DNA of 64,000 nucleotides from assembly GCF_001659605.2 (NCBI RefSeq), contig NC_035161.2, positions 32,535,691 to 32,599,690 on the forward strand, given 5' to 3'. The stretch is from Manihot esculenta. Taxonomy: Eukaryota > Streptophyta > Magnoliopsida > Malpighiales > Euphorbiaceae. Below the pieces are notes generated by a model that was not told the origin of the DNA, did no database searches, and worked only from the letters and a program-made list of their open reading frames with translations. The position numbers were made by a program, and so were the translations under genes. This document shows positions 36,901 to 50,566 of this stretch, piece by piece (position 1 is the stretch's first letter; each line of letters opens with the position of its first letter).

Positions 36901-39900
36901 GAAACTATTAAGCAAGTATATTACAAAATTGACATAAAATTTGATTTTTCTTATATCCTACCAAATTCCCATAAAAATGGAGGAAAATATTTCAAATTAA
37001 CACCTGAGACTGTTTTATCAGTTTGCAGTATGAACTTCCACTATATAGCATAATCACCTCCCTTCAATTTTGCAGCTATTTATATATTTCAATTCTAAAA
37101 TCCCTTTTGTCAGCCATAATCAAATAACAAACAATCTGTACAAAATCTTTCGGTTGTGTGAACTAATCTTTTGTGCTCTGACTAAATGCAAAACCAATTG
37201 TAATTCCTAATATCTTAACCTGCCAGGTGCCAGCTGTTGCAAATAAATAGGATGCACATTTAAACTGTGAGATGTGGGTAGAAAAATTAACCATTGATGA
37301 TCATTACATAATTCTTGACACTAGTAGATCCTTGGAAAAGAAAACAAAGTTTGGTCATATATTTGTTTTAAATATCTCAAAGAAGATAATCATTTCATGA
37401 AAAGAGAACGTACTTGACGTGCTGCAGCCTTTGAGATCCATGATGGAATCAAACAAGGAGTATTGTTTAGTGCATCATATGATGTCTCCTTTGCCTTCCC
37501 ACAGTCAACCACAAAGACCACGTCATTGATGGTAATACTAGTCTCAGCCATATTAGTAGCAAGAACAATTTTCCGTACTCCATCTTCGGGCTTATCAAAT
37601 ATTAACCTCTGAACATGGATAACAGAAAAAGGATCAGAGAATATAGTCATTATGCATAAACCTGAGAAATTCTTCAAATATCTCTACAGTTTACACAAAT
37701 CATGAGAAAAGATTAAAAGCAAATAACTAAATCTGTTAAATAAATAAGGGGGAAAAAATAGAAAAAGAAGAAATGCAGGAGAAGTTGGATTACTTATTTG
37801 TTACTTCAAAATACACAAAAACATTGACAAAGAAAGTGACCTGCTCAGAGCTGGCCATAGAACCATGACAAGCAAGTAGCAATACTTTGCTAGAATCACC
37901 CAAGATAGGATGACTTGCTAGCTGATCCTTCAAAGAATTTATGTCATCCCAACCAGTCATAAAAACCAACACAGCACCAGGCCTCTCTTTCTTGACTATG
38001 TGACAAAGCACATGCTCAATGAGATTAAAACCAATTGAATCTGGATTCCAACACGACAAAGACTCTTGGGTACGTAACCTGTAGCCCCTAAAGTTGGCAG
38101 CTTCAAGTGCATCCTGCAAAAAGTTAAAAGGTGAAGGCGAGGAGGAAAGAGAACCAAAATCACAAAAACAAGAATTAGCGCTTGTTTTTAACCTCAACAG
38201 CAGAAGCAATCTGGCTCTTCCTCTTTCTGAAAGCTTGAGTTTGTTTTTGCATTTTCCAAACCTTATCTTGACCATAATCATCAATCTGGTTATATGGAGT
38301 CAACCGGTAACCAGTGATTTCTAGGATATCCTCAAGAAAATGTGCTCGGACTGGATACGTAAAACCCTGAAAATAGAACACCATCCCCATCCCAAGTGTT
38401 GGTAAGTCTGATCGGCTAGTAGTTCACGTATTTTTTTTCTTTCTGTTTTGGGATCAAACGAATTCCTCAAAGGAAAGAAGCAGATGAAACCAAAGCACAA
38501 ACCCGGTAACAGACATATTCTAAATATGAAAATTAAGCAAATTACCTAAAGAGCTAGAAGCATTTACACTTCAGGAAATACAATGACTCATACAGAAATT
38601 TAAAGTTTTCAGACAAGAATGCATCCCCCCATGAGCATCCACCTGTTACCCTTATCATGTTAACCAAAGGAAGTGTAAAGATAGCAACTCTCCAACTCCG
38701 TTTGAAAATCCTAACAAGGCAACAACAAGAATGCTCAAACAATTCTCAGACTATGCAGGTCACTTCAATTCAATACAGTATGATGAGAGAGGGGAAATAG
38801 TCTCATCTTTTCATGCAAAGCCAGTTTGAAAGCAGTCACATATTCCACACTAAGATATAAAAGCACTTTCAATAGATCGTACTTGTAATAAGTGAACTTT
38901 TCAACCTGGAGTTCAAAAGTTACACTACATTGTGATGAAAACTCAGCAAGTAGACATGAAAATAGATATAGTAGTAAAACAAGCTTATCCAGTCAAGAAG
39001 CAAAGCAAAATTAAAGGGATATAAATTCTCAAGGGAGACCATCATGGTATCCTTTATAAACTATAAGAACTTTTAGCATGGAGAGTTATGTTCCAAATGA
39101 ATATTCATATTCATAGTTATTAATGAAAGTCGATAAATCCCAATTGTTCCAACTTTCTCCATTGTTTTAGAACGGAATATTTACAGAATCCCATATTAAA
39201 CCATGGTATTTACCTCTTTCTTAATAAATCAAAGGAAATGTCTTTTACTTTGATTGTCACTGTTTCACATATTCTCCAGAAATACCACAGTGTGCTTTTG
39301 CAATGGCTAAAAGGGGAATAATACTAGGAAAAATTAACAGTGTTAAGGTTGCATAAGCAACAATAACAGCAACATAAGACTTACTGGAATATGGAGTGTC
39401 GGAGCGCCACCAAAGTAGGATGAGAAAAGCTCAGCATTCAAGGTTGCACTCATCAGAATCAACCTCAACTCAGGCCGACGAGGCAGGAGATCTCTCAGGA
39501 CGATAAGAAGGAAATCTAGCAAATAAACACACCATAGTAAATATCAAATAAGATGATAGCATTCACCAAGTAACTCAAATTAAATCCAATTGAACCTTCA
39601 TTCATTCCACGTTCATGAATCTCATCAACAATAACATGGGTTACACCATTCAAACTCCTGTCAACAAGTAATCTCCTCAATAGTACACCAGTAGTGCAAA
39701 AGAGGAGGCGAGTGTCCCTTCCTTTTATTCCCTCCAGCCGAACTTTGTAACCAACCTTTTAAAAGGAGAAGCAGACAGTGGAAATCAAAATAATTGACAA
39801 TCTCATGTTTGTAGAGAAACATTCATCATGTAAAAGGTAGAAACTAACTGATTCTCCCAGTTTCTCTCCTCGTTCTGCTGCAACTCTTTCAGATACAGCC

Positions 39901-42900
39901 ATAGCAGATATCCTTCTAGGCTGAGTACATATGATACTGCAAGCAGCTCCACGAGCAGCTTCAATCTCAGATTCTAGTATGTATTGAGGGAGTTGTGTGG
40001 TTTTACCACAACCAGTTTCACCTGAGACAATCACCACCTGCAACAGATAGCAATTTTTTTTATATGTTGAATCATTTATGTTCATACTCTATTTGTAATA
40101 GTTTCTGCACTTTAAATACCCATTACAAGCATAGTTTAGACCAATCCACCTAGCAAAGTAGAAAAGAAATATCTTGAGCATGATAAGGTTCTGAAAAATA
40201 TATCCCCTTCTCCATTTTATATTTATTTCATTTTCTTCTATGACGCTTTAAAAAACATACAATTATGAGGATCAAAATATTGACAGCAGGAGAATGATTT
40301 AGAATGAAAGGTTTTTCCTATTTGCTTGGTGTGGTGCTTGTGAATGGGTAGGAAATAAAGACCTCTATTGGAGTAAAATAATCCATAAGACCATATTGGT
40401 TTGATAATTCAATCCCTATTGAATGTGAATTGTAGATTACTAGTAACAGCAAAAACCGAATGTTGTCTCTCAGCATCAACTCTAAGAAACTCTCTCCTCT
40501 CTCTCTCATGCACATATGCACCCCAAACTCAGCCCATCAATTTCTCTCCCAACCTCTGAAGCCCTAAAAACTCAATACATAACATGCAATTAGACAAACA
40601 AAAGCAAGCCATAAATGTTTTATCCTTAATAATCTATGAGGATTTGGGGCAGGGAAATTTTACAAATGGCATTGCAACCTGGTATGTGACCATCATCTAA
40701 ACCTTCCTCAAATTCAACGAAGAATCCGACCTCAACTGTCCCAATCCCACTCCACCTGGACCACCTTTCTGGTTCACTCACTGCCACCTCTCCCCTTAGC
40801 TGACTTGCAAATTATATAATGGGAGTATTAGAAAATCTAGATTGAGTTTCCTATTGTGATATTTGAGATCTTTTGAAGAATAATGAGAAAAATTGCAAAC
40901 AGGTTATTATTGAGTTGCTTTTAAGAGAAGGAAGAAAAGGCAAGAATTCAGTGCCAAGGAAGCTTCAGAATTGCAAGGTCAAAGATAAAAGAGAGTTATC
41001 TTTGAGGAATACTAATTTTTCTTTTCCAGTTTTTATGTTTAATCCTTTTATCTCCAATATTTTATTTTTCCACACTATTTATTTAATTTCTTAACCAATC
41101 AAATATGGCATGTGTAACAGGTCTAACTTTCCATAGTTAGCAAGTATAGACATTAAAACCATTTAAATAGTGTCAGGCTAAAATCAAATAAAAAAGAAGT
41201 TGCCAAATAAAACTAAGATTCCCAAGAAACAAATTTACCAAAGGAAATAAACAAATATCTCAGTTAAACAGATTTGAAATTGTCATTTAAGGTAAGAATT
41301 CAAGTTATTTTTACCAAGACCATGGGGTGAGCCAGTTCCTAGCGATTTCAAAACCACAAATTAAGAAGCAAAGAGAAGTCAAGAAAAATCAAGGAAAACA
41401 ACCAACATTACCTGATTTTCCGAAATCACCTTTAGTAGTGCATCCCTTTCTTTGTATGCAGGAAGGCTTCGGCGAAATTCATTCATCTTTTGGCCATCAG
41501 GAGATTCCTATGGATCAATTAATATTTAGGATGGCAGCATTTAAACGTCATAGTAAAGGGAAGTTAAAAGCCAGCTCATAAAAAAGAACAAACACATATA
41601 GAGAAAATTCCATCCAGTGGGAAGAGATGTACCAATAGTAATAGTTAAAACATAGACATACCAGATGACCTACACCTATGAATAACTTTCTAAAGTACTT
41701 TAAGGAACTAGTTGATATCCATGCTGTTTTTGGTTTCCGGTTTATTTTATCAGATGGTTAAAAACGTATAACTGAATACTAGACTGATGAAACAAGTACA
41801 AACCATGGTTAGGATTTTCACTTATTATAGCTGCCGATTTTGCTCTTTAAGATATTACCAAAAAAAAGGTCGCAACGATATAATAGCTTTTAACTATGAG
41901 ACAGTAACAGCCAAAAGCAACATTACAAATAGGCCCAAATGTTAACACAAAACAGAGGCAAACATACACAAATGACTGAGGAAATCTACTACAAAAAATA
42001 TCTTCATAGAACTTGTGAGGATAAAATGTACCTGCCATTCTTGTTGCTTATTTCGCAGTTGCAAACTTTTCCGGCCGATAATTTTCTCCATGACAACATT
42101 GTTCCGTAACAACGGCTCTGGCTGCTCACAAAATCCTTCATTCATGGCCATATTTCCACCACTTAAACTTGACAATGAATTAGCAGAAAAGTTTCCCCTT
42201 TTCATGGACTTTTTGGAAAGGTAAGCATTGAGATAGGCATCTACTTCTCTTTGCAGTCCAAAAGGCAATATCACCTGTAGGTTCTTAAGAGCATTATTAG
42301 TGTCCTCGAGAAATATGCATCAACTTCAATCAGTCTTAAGAAGGATAGCTGCCCATCTCTTTTTAATCATATGAGGAGTATTTGTGCAAGTTCTCAACAT
42401 AAATGCTTAAACAATATCAATACATACCTTTGTTCAAATGCATCCTAACCTACATTGAAGAAAGTAAGAAATAAAAACAAAGGATTAAAGAGAATACCTC
42501 TCTCTGGGGCCGCTTGTCATCCAAATCAGGTCTGTAATTTGGCAGAGGCACTTTACTGAAGACAACAACTCTTGAATACTGACGGCTGCGAAAACAGAAA
42601 AGAAAATTACATTCCAAACTATCTTACAACAAACTTCAAATGTGTTCCAAGCAAGACTCTCGGAAAGATTTTTAAATAATAATAATACCAGACAGCAAAT
42701 TCCTACCAAGCTCTAACAAAAATTAGAAATACCTATGCAAACCCATTCGATTTGCCAATTCTGACAGATGTTCAAAATCCCGCCTATCCTTTTTCTCCCT
42801 CGAAACAACTTCTTGCTCATCTTTGTTGCGGAGTAGCATTGTTAACTTCCATCTCCAATCATCAACGTTGTCAAGGGTGGAACCAGTCTAAAAAGCACCA

Positions 42901-44113
42901 ATAATGCAAATGCACACCAAAGAAAGTTGCATCCATGAGATTTCTACATTTTTCATGTAGAAAGAAAAACAGCACATATCGATGAGTAGAATAAACAAGC
43001 TCATAATTACAACAAAAGTATATAACACATCAACAATGATTTAAAATGTCACTAGCATCCCAAAGGCATAACACTAGCATCCCCAGTTACATCACCATAG
43101 GAAAATCTAAAGTTACTTCATTAACCACAGCATTTCCTACTTTGCAAAAGATCACCATTGAAAGAATCAATAATTTATCATTTAATGGTAATAACAACAA
43201 TATACAAACAAATTGAGCTAAAAACAGTCACCATAGAAAGCGTCTTACACTGTCGCTATCGATCAGGCAAAAATTTCAGGTTGCATGAGTATAGTTTACC
43301 ACTCAAGTTGATCTCAAAAAAACAACAAATGCTTCCAAATTGATTATAAGAAAAGATAATGCGAAGATTATTATTGAAAACATATGAAACCCTATCAAAC
43401 TCCCATATTTGGGGGGGAAGATATAACAAATTGAGATATATTTCATAAACAAATATGAAAGATATATCCTATATTTTAGCATTCTAAAAAACTAAAGCTA
43501 TTAACTTTTGTTTTCATTATGTGAAAAAATTCAATGACAGGTTTTCTTCACTTGAAACTAGTTTCAAGAATACTCTCCGTTTAGAACAAAGACCACTGAC
43601 AAAAACCCCACTATTCGAATTGTCATAATTCATAATCTCCAATCCTCTAAAGAACTAAATAACAAGAACAATAAACATTTCAAGAAATGGGGTCTGCGTA
43701 ATGAAGAAGAAGAAAAAAAAGTAACCAACCAATGACTGCTGGGAAGGAGACCCAAATTCACGGTCCGAATCATCACTAGAAACCTCATGATATGCAAATC
43801 GTCCATAATTCGTGTTTTGCAGACAAGAGACGGGCAAAGCACTGGTCCTGCAATCTAAAAAACAAAAAGCACCAGTACACCTAACTGTCCCCCGATGCTT
43901 AAAATCCAGGGGCGAAAACAAAGCAGCCTTAGAAGCAACAATTTGGGGATTAGTGAAGGAAACAAAAGATGCTAATGGAAATAGAATTGGGTGCCTAAAC
44001 GTTTTCGATGGAGGTCTATGGAAATGAAAATGAAGAGAGGCTGTGGTTGTTCTCATAGCCATATTCCTTGAGGTTCTAATAGATGACTGGAAAATAGTGG
44101 AGTAGCAGGACAT
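30928..44113 (-). CDS. DExH-box ATP-dependent RNA helicase with C-terminal dsRBD (19 exons, 1207 aa)
   Basis: Exons (minus): 44113-43730, 42887-42733, 42585-42498, 42274-42032, 41507-41412, 40037-39849, 39755-39596, 39515-39385, 38366-38193, 38113-37841, 37608-37414, 36607-36404, 36232-36163, 36045-35897, 33616-33308, 32128-32069, 31951-31799, 31701-31591, 31407-30928. They sum to 3624 nt, in phase throughout. Motifs: Walker A GETGCGKT (328-335), DEIH (429-432), SAT (461-463), motif VI QRRGRAGR (about 696-703). HA2 and OB-fold regions follow, then a double-stranded-RNA-binding domain near 1115-1165. Length and order match the plant DExH3/DExH5 group, relatives of animal DHX36/DHX30. It would unwind RNA or RNA-protein complexes using ATP. 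The first 80 residues are rich in Ser, Thr, Arg and Phe with few acidic residues, so an organelle-targeting peptide is possible. ATG 44113 is the first in the frame; a longer start would need a non-ATG codon. The exon 1 donor (GTTGGT) is weak. Confidence 0.92.
32200..32285 (+). repeat. 3' tail of a LINE/SINE-like element in a helicase intron
   Basis: Contains AGCCGACCCCAACTAGTTTG followed by AAATTAAGGC, the common 3'-end signature of plant non-LTR elements. The upstream part is not recognisable. Confidence 0.5.
35065..35200 (-). mobile_element. SINE with perfect 15-bp target-site duplications
   Basis: Direct repeats ATCTATGTTTCTGTT at 35065-35079 and 35186-35200 flank a 106-bp insert. On the minus strand the insert reads as a tRNA-derived SINE: an A-box-like TAGTCTGGTGG, a B-box-like GGGTTCTACTCCC, and a terminal poly(A) seen as the T-run 35080-35096. 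It sits in the 2.3-kb intron between helicase exons 14 and 15. The perfect duplication implies a fairly recent insertion. Confidence 0.85.
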
Positions 44114-45640
44114 TGGATTGGGTTTTTGGTTAGTATTTGGCAACTAGGGTTTTGGGTAAGGCCGTGAGAGCTCCTTCTCATCTCATGCGCGAACGAATGA
44201 TTCAGCCGCCATAAACCCCATTTTCAATCAGAATATATATACGTGGAAAGATCCCCGCCCAGTTTATTAGAAAAATTATAATTAAAATGTTCTAAAAATT
44301 AAATAAGCAAAAATTTTTAAATTTTGATTAATTTATCCAATTTTTGTAATTTAATTGTATGGTAATTATTTTATGAAAAGTTATTAAATTAAGAAAAAAT
44401 AATCACACTTTTAAAAAATATAAATGTAAAAAACATTAACATCTAAAGTATAAAGAAAAATAACATATTTTTGTAATAATAAAATAAATCGTTAATGCTA
44501 TTAATTTAATATTATTTTATTTTTATAAAAAAAATATTTATATATTTAAAGAATTCATTTTTATTAACTTAACATGTTTATAGCACAATTCTATTACCAC
44601 TTGATTTAAGATAAAATCAATTTACTTTCTTATAAACATAAATTAAGTTTTGTTTATAAATTAATTTTACAGTAATTATATTATTTTATAATGAATTTAC
44701 GTTTTGTAAAATAACTACTCTATGAAAAGTATGTTATATTATTAAATGAAATTATTAATTTTTTTAAATAAAAATTAGAGATTGGTGATAAAATTTGAAA
44801 TCTTTCAGATTTATTTAAATGCATTTATGTCTGTAAATATAATAAAATTATTAATTTTATAATTAATTATAAAATTATTAAAATAATTATGATAAATTTA
44901 TTATTTAGCATACATGTGATATGTAAAAATTAAAAAATATATTAAAATATTTATAATATTTTAAAATTTATTAAATGATTTACTGTATAATTTTTATAAT
45001 ATAAAAAAATTATTTTTATAAAAATATTTACTAATTAATTTATTTATATTAAAAATATCTTATACTTTTATATAATATTTAAAAAATAAAATTAATAGAT
45101 GAGCTAATTAATGTATTTTTAAAACTCTAAAAACATGTTAGTATATTTTTAAAAATTAAAAATTTAACTAATAAATTTTTATATATCATAAAAATTTAAA
45201 TAATAATTTTGTAATAATTAATAATTATCATCATTAGTAATATTCTCGGTGATTAATTAATAAATTTTATTAATGATAAAATAAATTCTTTTTTTTTTAA
45301 AAAAAGGAGGCAGACTGATATGGTAATAGAAAAGAAAGAAGAAGAAAAAAAAGTAAAAGTGATGAGTGATGACTTTTAAGCCTGGATTCACATTCAAATG
45401 ATGTGTATGAAAATGACCCACTTTATAATTGTAATCACCTTCACATGTTCCAATCAACAACTGTTCATAAACAATTCAGAAAATTATGCATCATGCAATT
45501 AAACAACACCGGCAAAAATCTTTTATAAATTGTTCTTTTCAAAAAAGAATAGTAGATTTTTTGCAATTATGGTTTTGTTTTAGCTTTTGCCTCTTCTGGT
45601 TAGCTAAGTAAACACAAGCGTGTCGACTAGTTTATCCTTC
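44114..45640. other. AT-rich region between the divergent helicase and DUF688 genes
   Basis: The first 150 bp next to 44113 are more balanced and probably hold the helicase leader and promoter. From 44270 to about 45290 the sequence is extremely AT-rich and without ORFs. A degraded SINE-like segment lies at about 44757-44835. The right end should contain the DUF688 promoter. Confidence 0.5.
44757..44835 (-). repeat. Degraded relative of the 35-kb SINE
   Basis: AGAGATTGGTGATAAAATTTG and GAAATCTTTCAGATTTATTT followed by AAATGCATTTATG align, with many changes, to 35102-35165 of the intact SINE. A T-rich stretch precedes it at 44757-44775. The A-box and B-box are no longer clear. Confidence 0.4.
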
Positions 45641-45654
45641 ACTTCTCTACTTCT

Positions 45655-45663
45655 CTCTCTAAT

Positions 45664-45698
<35 letters not shown>

Positions 45699-45770
45699 CT
45701 TCTTGTTATTGTTTCTGATTTGTCATTGATCTCTCTCTCTCTCTCTCTCTCTCTCTCCCCCTCCCTCTCT
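45655..45770. repeat. (CT)n tracts in the DUF688 5' leader
   Basis: Two CT/TC runs at about 45667-45695 and 45730-45757 lie in the expected leader exon. CT-rich leaders are common in plant genes. Confidence 0.9.
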
Positions 45771-46658
45771 GTCTCTGTTCAAGAAACAAGCAGACTTGGT
45801 TTCTGGATCTGCTACATCTTGCTGGTACTGTCTCACTTTCTCTGTATATATGTGAAATTTGAGTTGGGTTTCTACAGAGGAGCAAGAAATAAATATTTGT
45901 TAATGGGTTGATTATTTTTAATTCAAGGAGTTTGTTTCTTTTATGCAACATCTTGTTCTTCTTGCTACTTATTGTGGGATAAAGATTTTAACATGGACAG
46001 TCAGGTTGTTAATCAAATTAATCTTTGATTCTGTATACCACCTAGAAATTAAAGCTTGTTTGGATTTTGAGTTTCTTATATAACCATGGGTTCATGAATT
46101 TGAGTTCTTTGTAGAATTACTTGCTGCTGTCACATTCTCATCTGGGTTGTCAATTGAGGATTTCTGCAGTCTCGTTAGATGTAGAATTTGAAAAATTGGA
46201 TACCAAATATATGTAAAAAAAAAAAAAAAAAAAGTCTCCAAGAAAACTTCCAAAAGCCCAATTTCTGTTTGGGGTTCTCATTCATCTTTAACCCGTTTCT
46301 CTCTGAAAAACCATTTATACCCAAATGCATTAATAACGGTTTTCTCTATAAAATTTTTATAATTCTTTTGATTCGTGCCTGATGTATTCAGTGGCTTTCC
46401 TTGTACTATTGAAGAAGGTTTTGGCTGGTCGTATTCATGTCAATCTTAGTTTCAGCAAAAAGTTTTGAATATGAATTTTCTGCGTAAAATTATTGCCTTT
46501 TTTAAGGAGACAAACATAATGAAATTCGGTGGCTTTTCTCTTTTCTTTTTGTTTCTTTTAAAACACCTTCATTCTTCATTCTGAATCTTGCAAACTTGGA
46601 TTGGATTTCATTCAGCAATCTTTTGCAGAAACATTAGTACACTTGATTGAAGTGTCTG

Positions 46659-48996
46659 ATGGAAGAAAAGCAATTGGATTTTAATCAGCCACTTCTATCT
46701 GTGAGGAGGTTCTCATCAACAGGATCAACCACAGAAGCTGATCACAAAAGGAAAACTGATAATACTCATCCCAAATTACCCCCGCTTCCTGTTTATAAGT
46801 CAGAATTGAAATCCGGTCCAGTGAGGAACCCGGGAACTGTTCCTTTTTTATGGGAGAAAACCCCAGGAAGGCCCAAGTATGAAAGCAAACCACGAAATGC
46901 AGTTCTTGCACAACCTCCTGTTGTCCCAAAGCTTCCACCGGGGCGGATTTTGAATGTTGAAAGACAAGCGTTAGATATAGATTCTGAAGGCATGGCTGGT
47001 GGTCAGTCTGAAGCAAAAAGTGGTGTTTCAGGCTCTTACAGTGTTCCTTCTTTGGAAAAAATTGTAACTGAAGAAGAGAGCTCCAGAGAGGTAAAAGAGG
47101 AGACAGACATCTCTGGTTCAGAGGATGATGATGAGGCCTATGTAGATGCACTTGATACACTTTCTCGGTGTGAATCATTCTTCTTGAACTGTAGTATAAG
47201 CGGAGTGAGTGGGTTGGATGGTCCAGATATGAAACCATCTGGCACTTTCTCTACAGATCCACAAACTCGAGATTTCATGATGGGTCGATTCCTGCCTGCA
47301 GCAAAGGCAATGGCTTCAGAAACTCCTCAACATTCTACTAGGAAGCTACCTGTTGTACAAGAACAGCCAAACAAGTTAAAGAAGATGGTATCTGTGGATG
47401 AAAATTATACAGTCAATCAATGTAGAAGACTGAACAATATACTACATTATAACCAAGCTGATGCAGTGGAAGAAAATGAACAGGAGGATGATTATTTTGA
47501 TGGATCAGACAATACATCTCTTAAAGTTTGTGGGCTGTTCCCTCGGTTATGCTTACAAAATTCCTTTTGTCTTCTGAATCCTGTACCAGGGATGAGAAAA
47601 CAAGCCCACTTACACATTTCTTCATCTAATCTGAAGAAAGTTAACTCTTCATTTGCTGCTCGTTGCAGTGAAACCGTCAGTGAGGTATGTATATTCTCTT
47701 CCTGCTTTACTATGTATTTTTTCCTTGATGTATTTTTGTTCAACTATTTGCATCTTAATGGAACTACTCTAATAGCAATTTGTTTGTTAAGCATGATAAG
47801 GATGCTGCACGCAAGCAAAGATCAGCGGGTGCACTCCGAACGACAGGGTTGCATGAAGATAAGAATGAGCTGAAAAATGAATCAAATAAGATTGCTAGAA
47901 GAAATGATCATCAGAAATTGGACGGATCGTCTCTATACAAGCGTTTGCAGGGTAATGATGCATCACCATACCAAGGCAAAATTTCTCAATCTGCTGTTGA
48001 TGGAGAAAAAGGGGATATAGCGATTACTGATAAATCTAAAAATTCTGGGATGAGCGGCTTTAAAGCAGATACAAAAGGTGGCAAAAATTTTCGAGAATTA
48101 TTGGCCATAGAGAGTGAAGAGTGGGAATCAACTTCTGCTAGTCCTACGGTTGAGAAAACTCTGTACATAGATTGTGTACATATGCTAAAACCTCAAATTT
48201 CAAATTCAAGTTCTACAGATATGAAAGGCATATTTCATGATGGAAAAGATTCTGTCAATGATTCTTCACTTCAAGCTATGAAGCATGTTGATGCTGTGGG
48301 CGAAAAGGGAAATGTGATGGCTGAAAGTCTGGAGTCTGCTGATTCTTGTCTATCATCTGGCAGATCAATGCATGATGTGCAAACAGTTTTGGTGGATAAT
48401 TCCAGGCAAGATCAAGAACTTATAGGAACCTCTGTTACACCAGCAAGCCCAAAAGTGGATGAGGATAGGAAGATCATTTCAGAAAGACAAATGGGTCAGA
48501 TATCAGGCAAAGTGGAAAGTTGTCATGGCCTTGTCCAGGATCCTATCAAGATGAGAAGCACAAAAGTGGCTGATGATAGAAAGGTTGATCTAGAAAGCAA
48601 ACATCCGGAAAAATTAAGTGATCAAGAGACTTCTACTGGCTACTACTCTCTACTACCTCTTCCCCCACCATTACCAAATTCTCCATCGGAGTCTTGGCTA
48701 AAGCGAACTTTACCTGCTGTTTCCTCAAAGCACATGTCTTTAAGGTCTACTCTAGGTATGCATGCTTATCCTAGAGTTCAGGCTTCCAAATTGGATTCCC
48801 CTGATCTTACATGGGAAACCATTGTCAAAACTTCAAATGTACAACATGGAAATTTGCGATTTTCGGAGGTAAACTCTTTAAGTCCACCTACATTATTTTT
48901 CTCCATTCATTTTAGGCTCAATTTATGCTCACAACATTCCTTATTCTCTATATTATCACTTATCAGGAATTGCTTACACCAATACCTGAAGTTTAA
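46659..48996 (+). CDS. DUF688-family protein of unknown function (3 exons, 710 aa)
   Basis: Exons: 46659-47684, 47792-48868, 48967-48996 (2133 nt, 711 codons with stop), with GT-AG introns in phase 0. The last exon has only ten codons. Near residues 50-65 is the motif VPFLWEKTPGRPK, the hallmark of DUF688 plant proteins. Near the C-terminus LPNSPSESWLKRTLP is also typical, as is the ending LLTPIPEV. The middle is acidic, Ser-rich and low in order. No enzyme motif or membrane segment is seen, and the role is unknown. ATG 46659 is the first in the frame. A leader intron is likely (donor at 45825, acceptor CTTTTGCAG ending 46628). Possible AATAAA signals lie at 49279 and 49287. The 5' third is duplicated at 58321-59211. 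Confidence 0.88.
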
Positions 48997-50566
48997 ACTG
49001 CAAGGCTCATTTTAGTACAATGGCTGAAGGATATGCTCTGCAGGAATGCACATTGTTTTGTGGTTTGCATAGTTGTGAAGAACATAATCCATCTTCCTGA
49101 TATTTTCAGTCTCCAAAGTGCTTCAGTTTTTTAGAATTGGTATATATTGTAATTGTAAATCAAGAAAACCAGCCAATTCTCTTCCACTAATAAGAATTTA
49201 TGATTAGCTATTTTCTTGTAAATCCTATCATTGATCATCCCAAGTTTTTTTCATGTAAAGAGCTAAATTTCTTGCTGTAATAAAACAATAAAAGGAGGCT
49301 GCTTTTGGGTGATGAATGCTTCAAATTCAAGTAATAATAAGATCTTTTTCAAGCAAAAAGATGAAGTTGATGCGACAAAAAGGCCTTTTTAGCTGGTGAT
49401 TTATTATTATTTTTTCCTTGTAGTTGTAGTGGCTGATTTGTCTGGGATGTGATGTGTGCAAAGGGAATTGTGCTTAAAGAAGGGTGCATTATTAAAGTTG
49501 ATTCAGCTTTTCTTCCATTCTTTTCTTTTTGTTTGACCGGGCTCCAACTGGGTTCCAATTTATTTGGTCACAATTTCAAGGATAATTTTAATTTTAAGGT
49601 TATTTGTTTCATTGAAAAAAAAAAAGTTGCATTTTTAATATTTGGGATATTTAAAAAAAATTCAATAAGAAGTGTTTTTTTTTTTATTAAAGGAAAATTA
49701 AGCTATTAAAAAAATGTTTAAAAAATGATTTTATCTTAAAAGGAGAAACATATTTTATGAATTTTGAGAATATTATTAATATTTATAAATTTTTTATCCA
49801 TAAATTTGTTAATATCTTTTATTTTTTAATATTAAAATTAAATAATAAAAAGTTATTTTTCATAAATAAATAGAGTATATATATAATAATTTTTGAAATA
49901 CATTTAGCAATAATGCACATCACAAGAGGAAAATTTTAGAATAAATTAATTAACTTTGATACTTCAATTTGAGATTTTACAAAATACAAGCGATGTAAAA
50001 AGACAACTGGATTTGTTATTATTTATTGTTTAATTTTCAATATGAAATTATTATTTCAAAAGGTTAAATTTTTATTAAAAAATTTATATACACACTCGAA
50101 AGAAAATCCCTTACTGTATCATGAGTTAAAAAGAAAATAATTAGAATGTGTTTGGGAATAAATTTAATAACTAATGAATTTTATTTATATATAAAAATAA
50201 TTAAAATATATATAAATATAAAAAAAAGTAAACCTTATTAATTTTCATTATAAATGGCAGAACTATATCTATGGCTTAGACAATAAATTAAAACTGAATA
50301 ATAAAACAAGTTTAATAATCATCAAATTAAATATTAATATTGAAATTTGTATACAAATATAAATATTTAATATAACAATTCTGAATCTGTGTGATATGAA
50401 CTTAATCTCTCCATCGCCTTACCCAATCAAAACATTAAATTGGATTCACATTTAACTAGCAAATCAATCATATAATCCATATGTATAGTTTGGTTTGTAA
50501 TTTTAATTAATAATTACAATTACTCAATTACTACAAATTTATTATTATTAATGTGGTGTAGAAGCA
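48997..50566. other. Region between the convergent DUF688 and HAD genes
   Basis: Begins with the DUF688 3' untranslated region (to about 49300). From 49600 to 50520 it is highly AT-rich with no ORF and no repeat that I recognise. Confidence 0.5.

Noticed and set aside
46681..47238. Minus-strand ORF of 185 codons, also present at 58543-59124
   Set aside because: It is antisense to the DUF688 first exon. Its presence in both copies only reflects the recent duplication.
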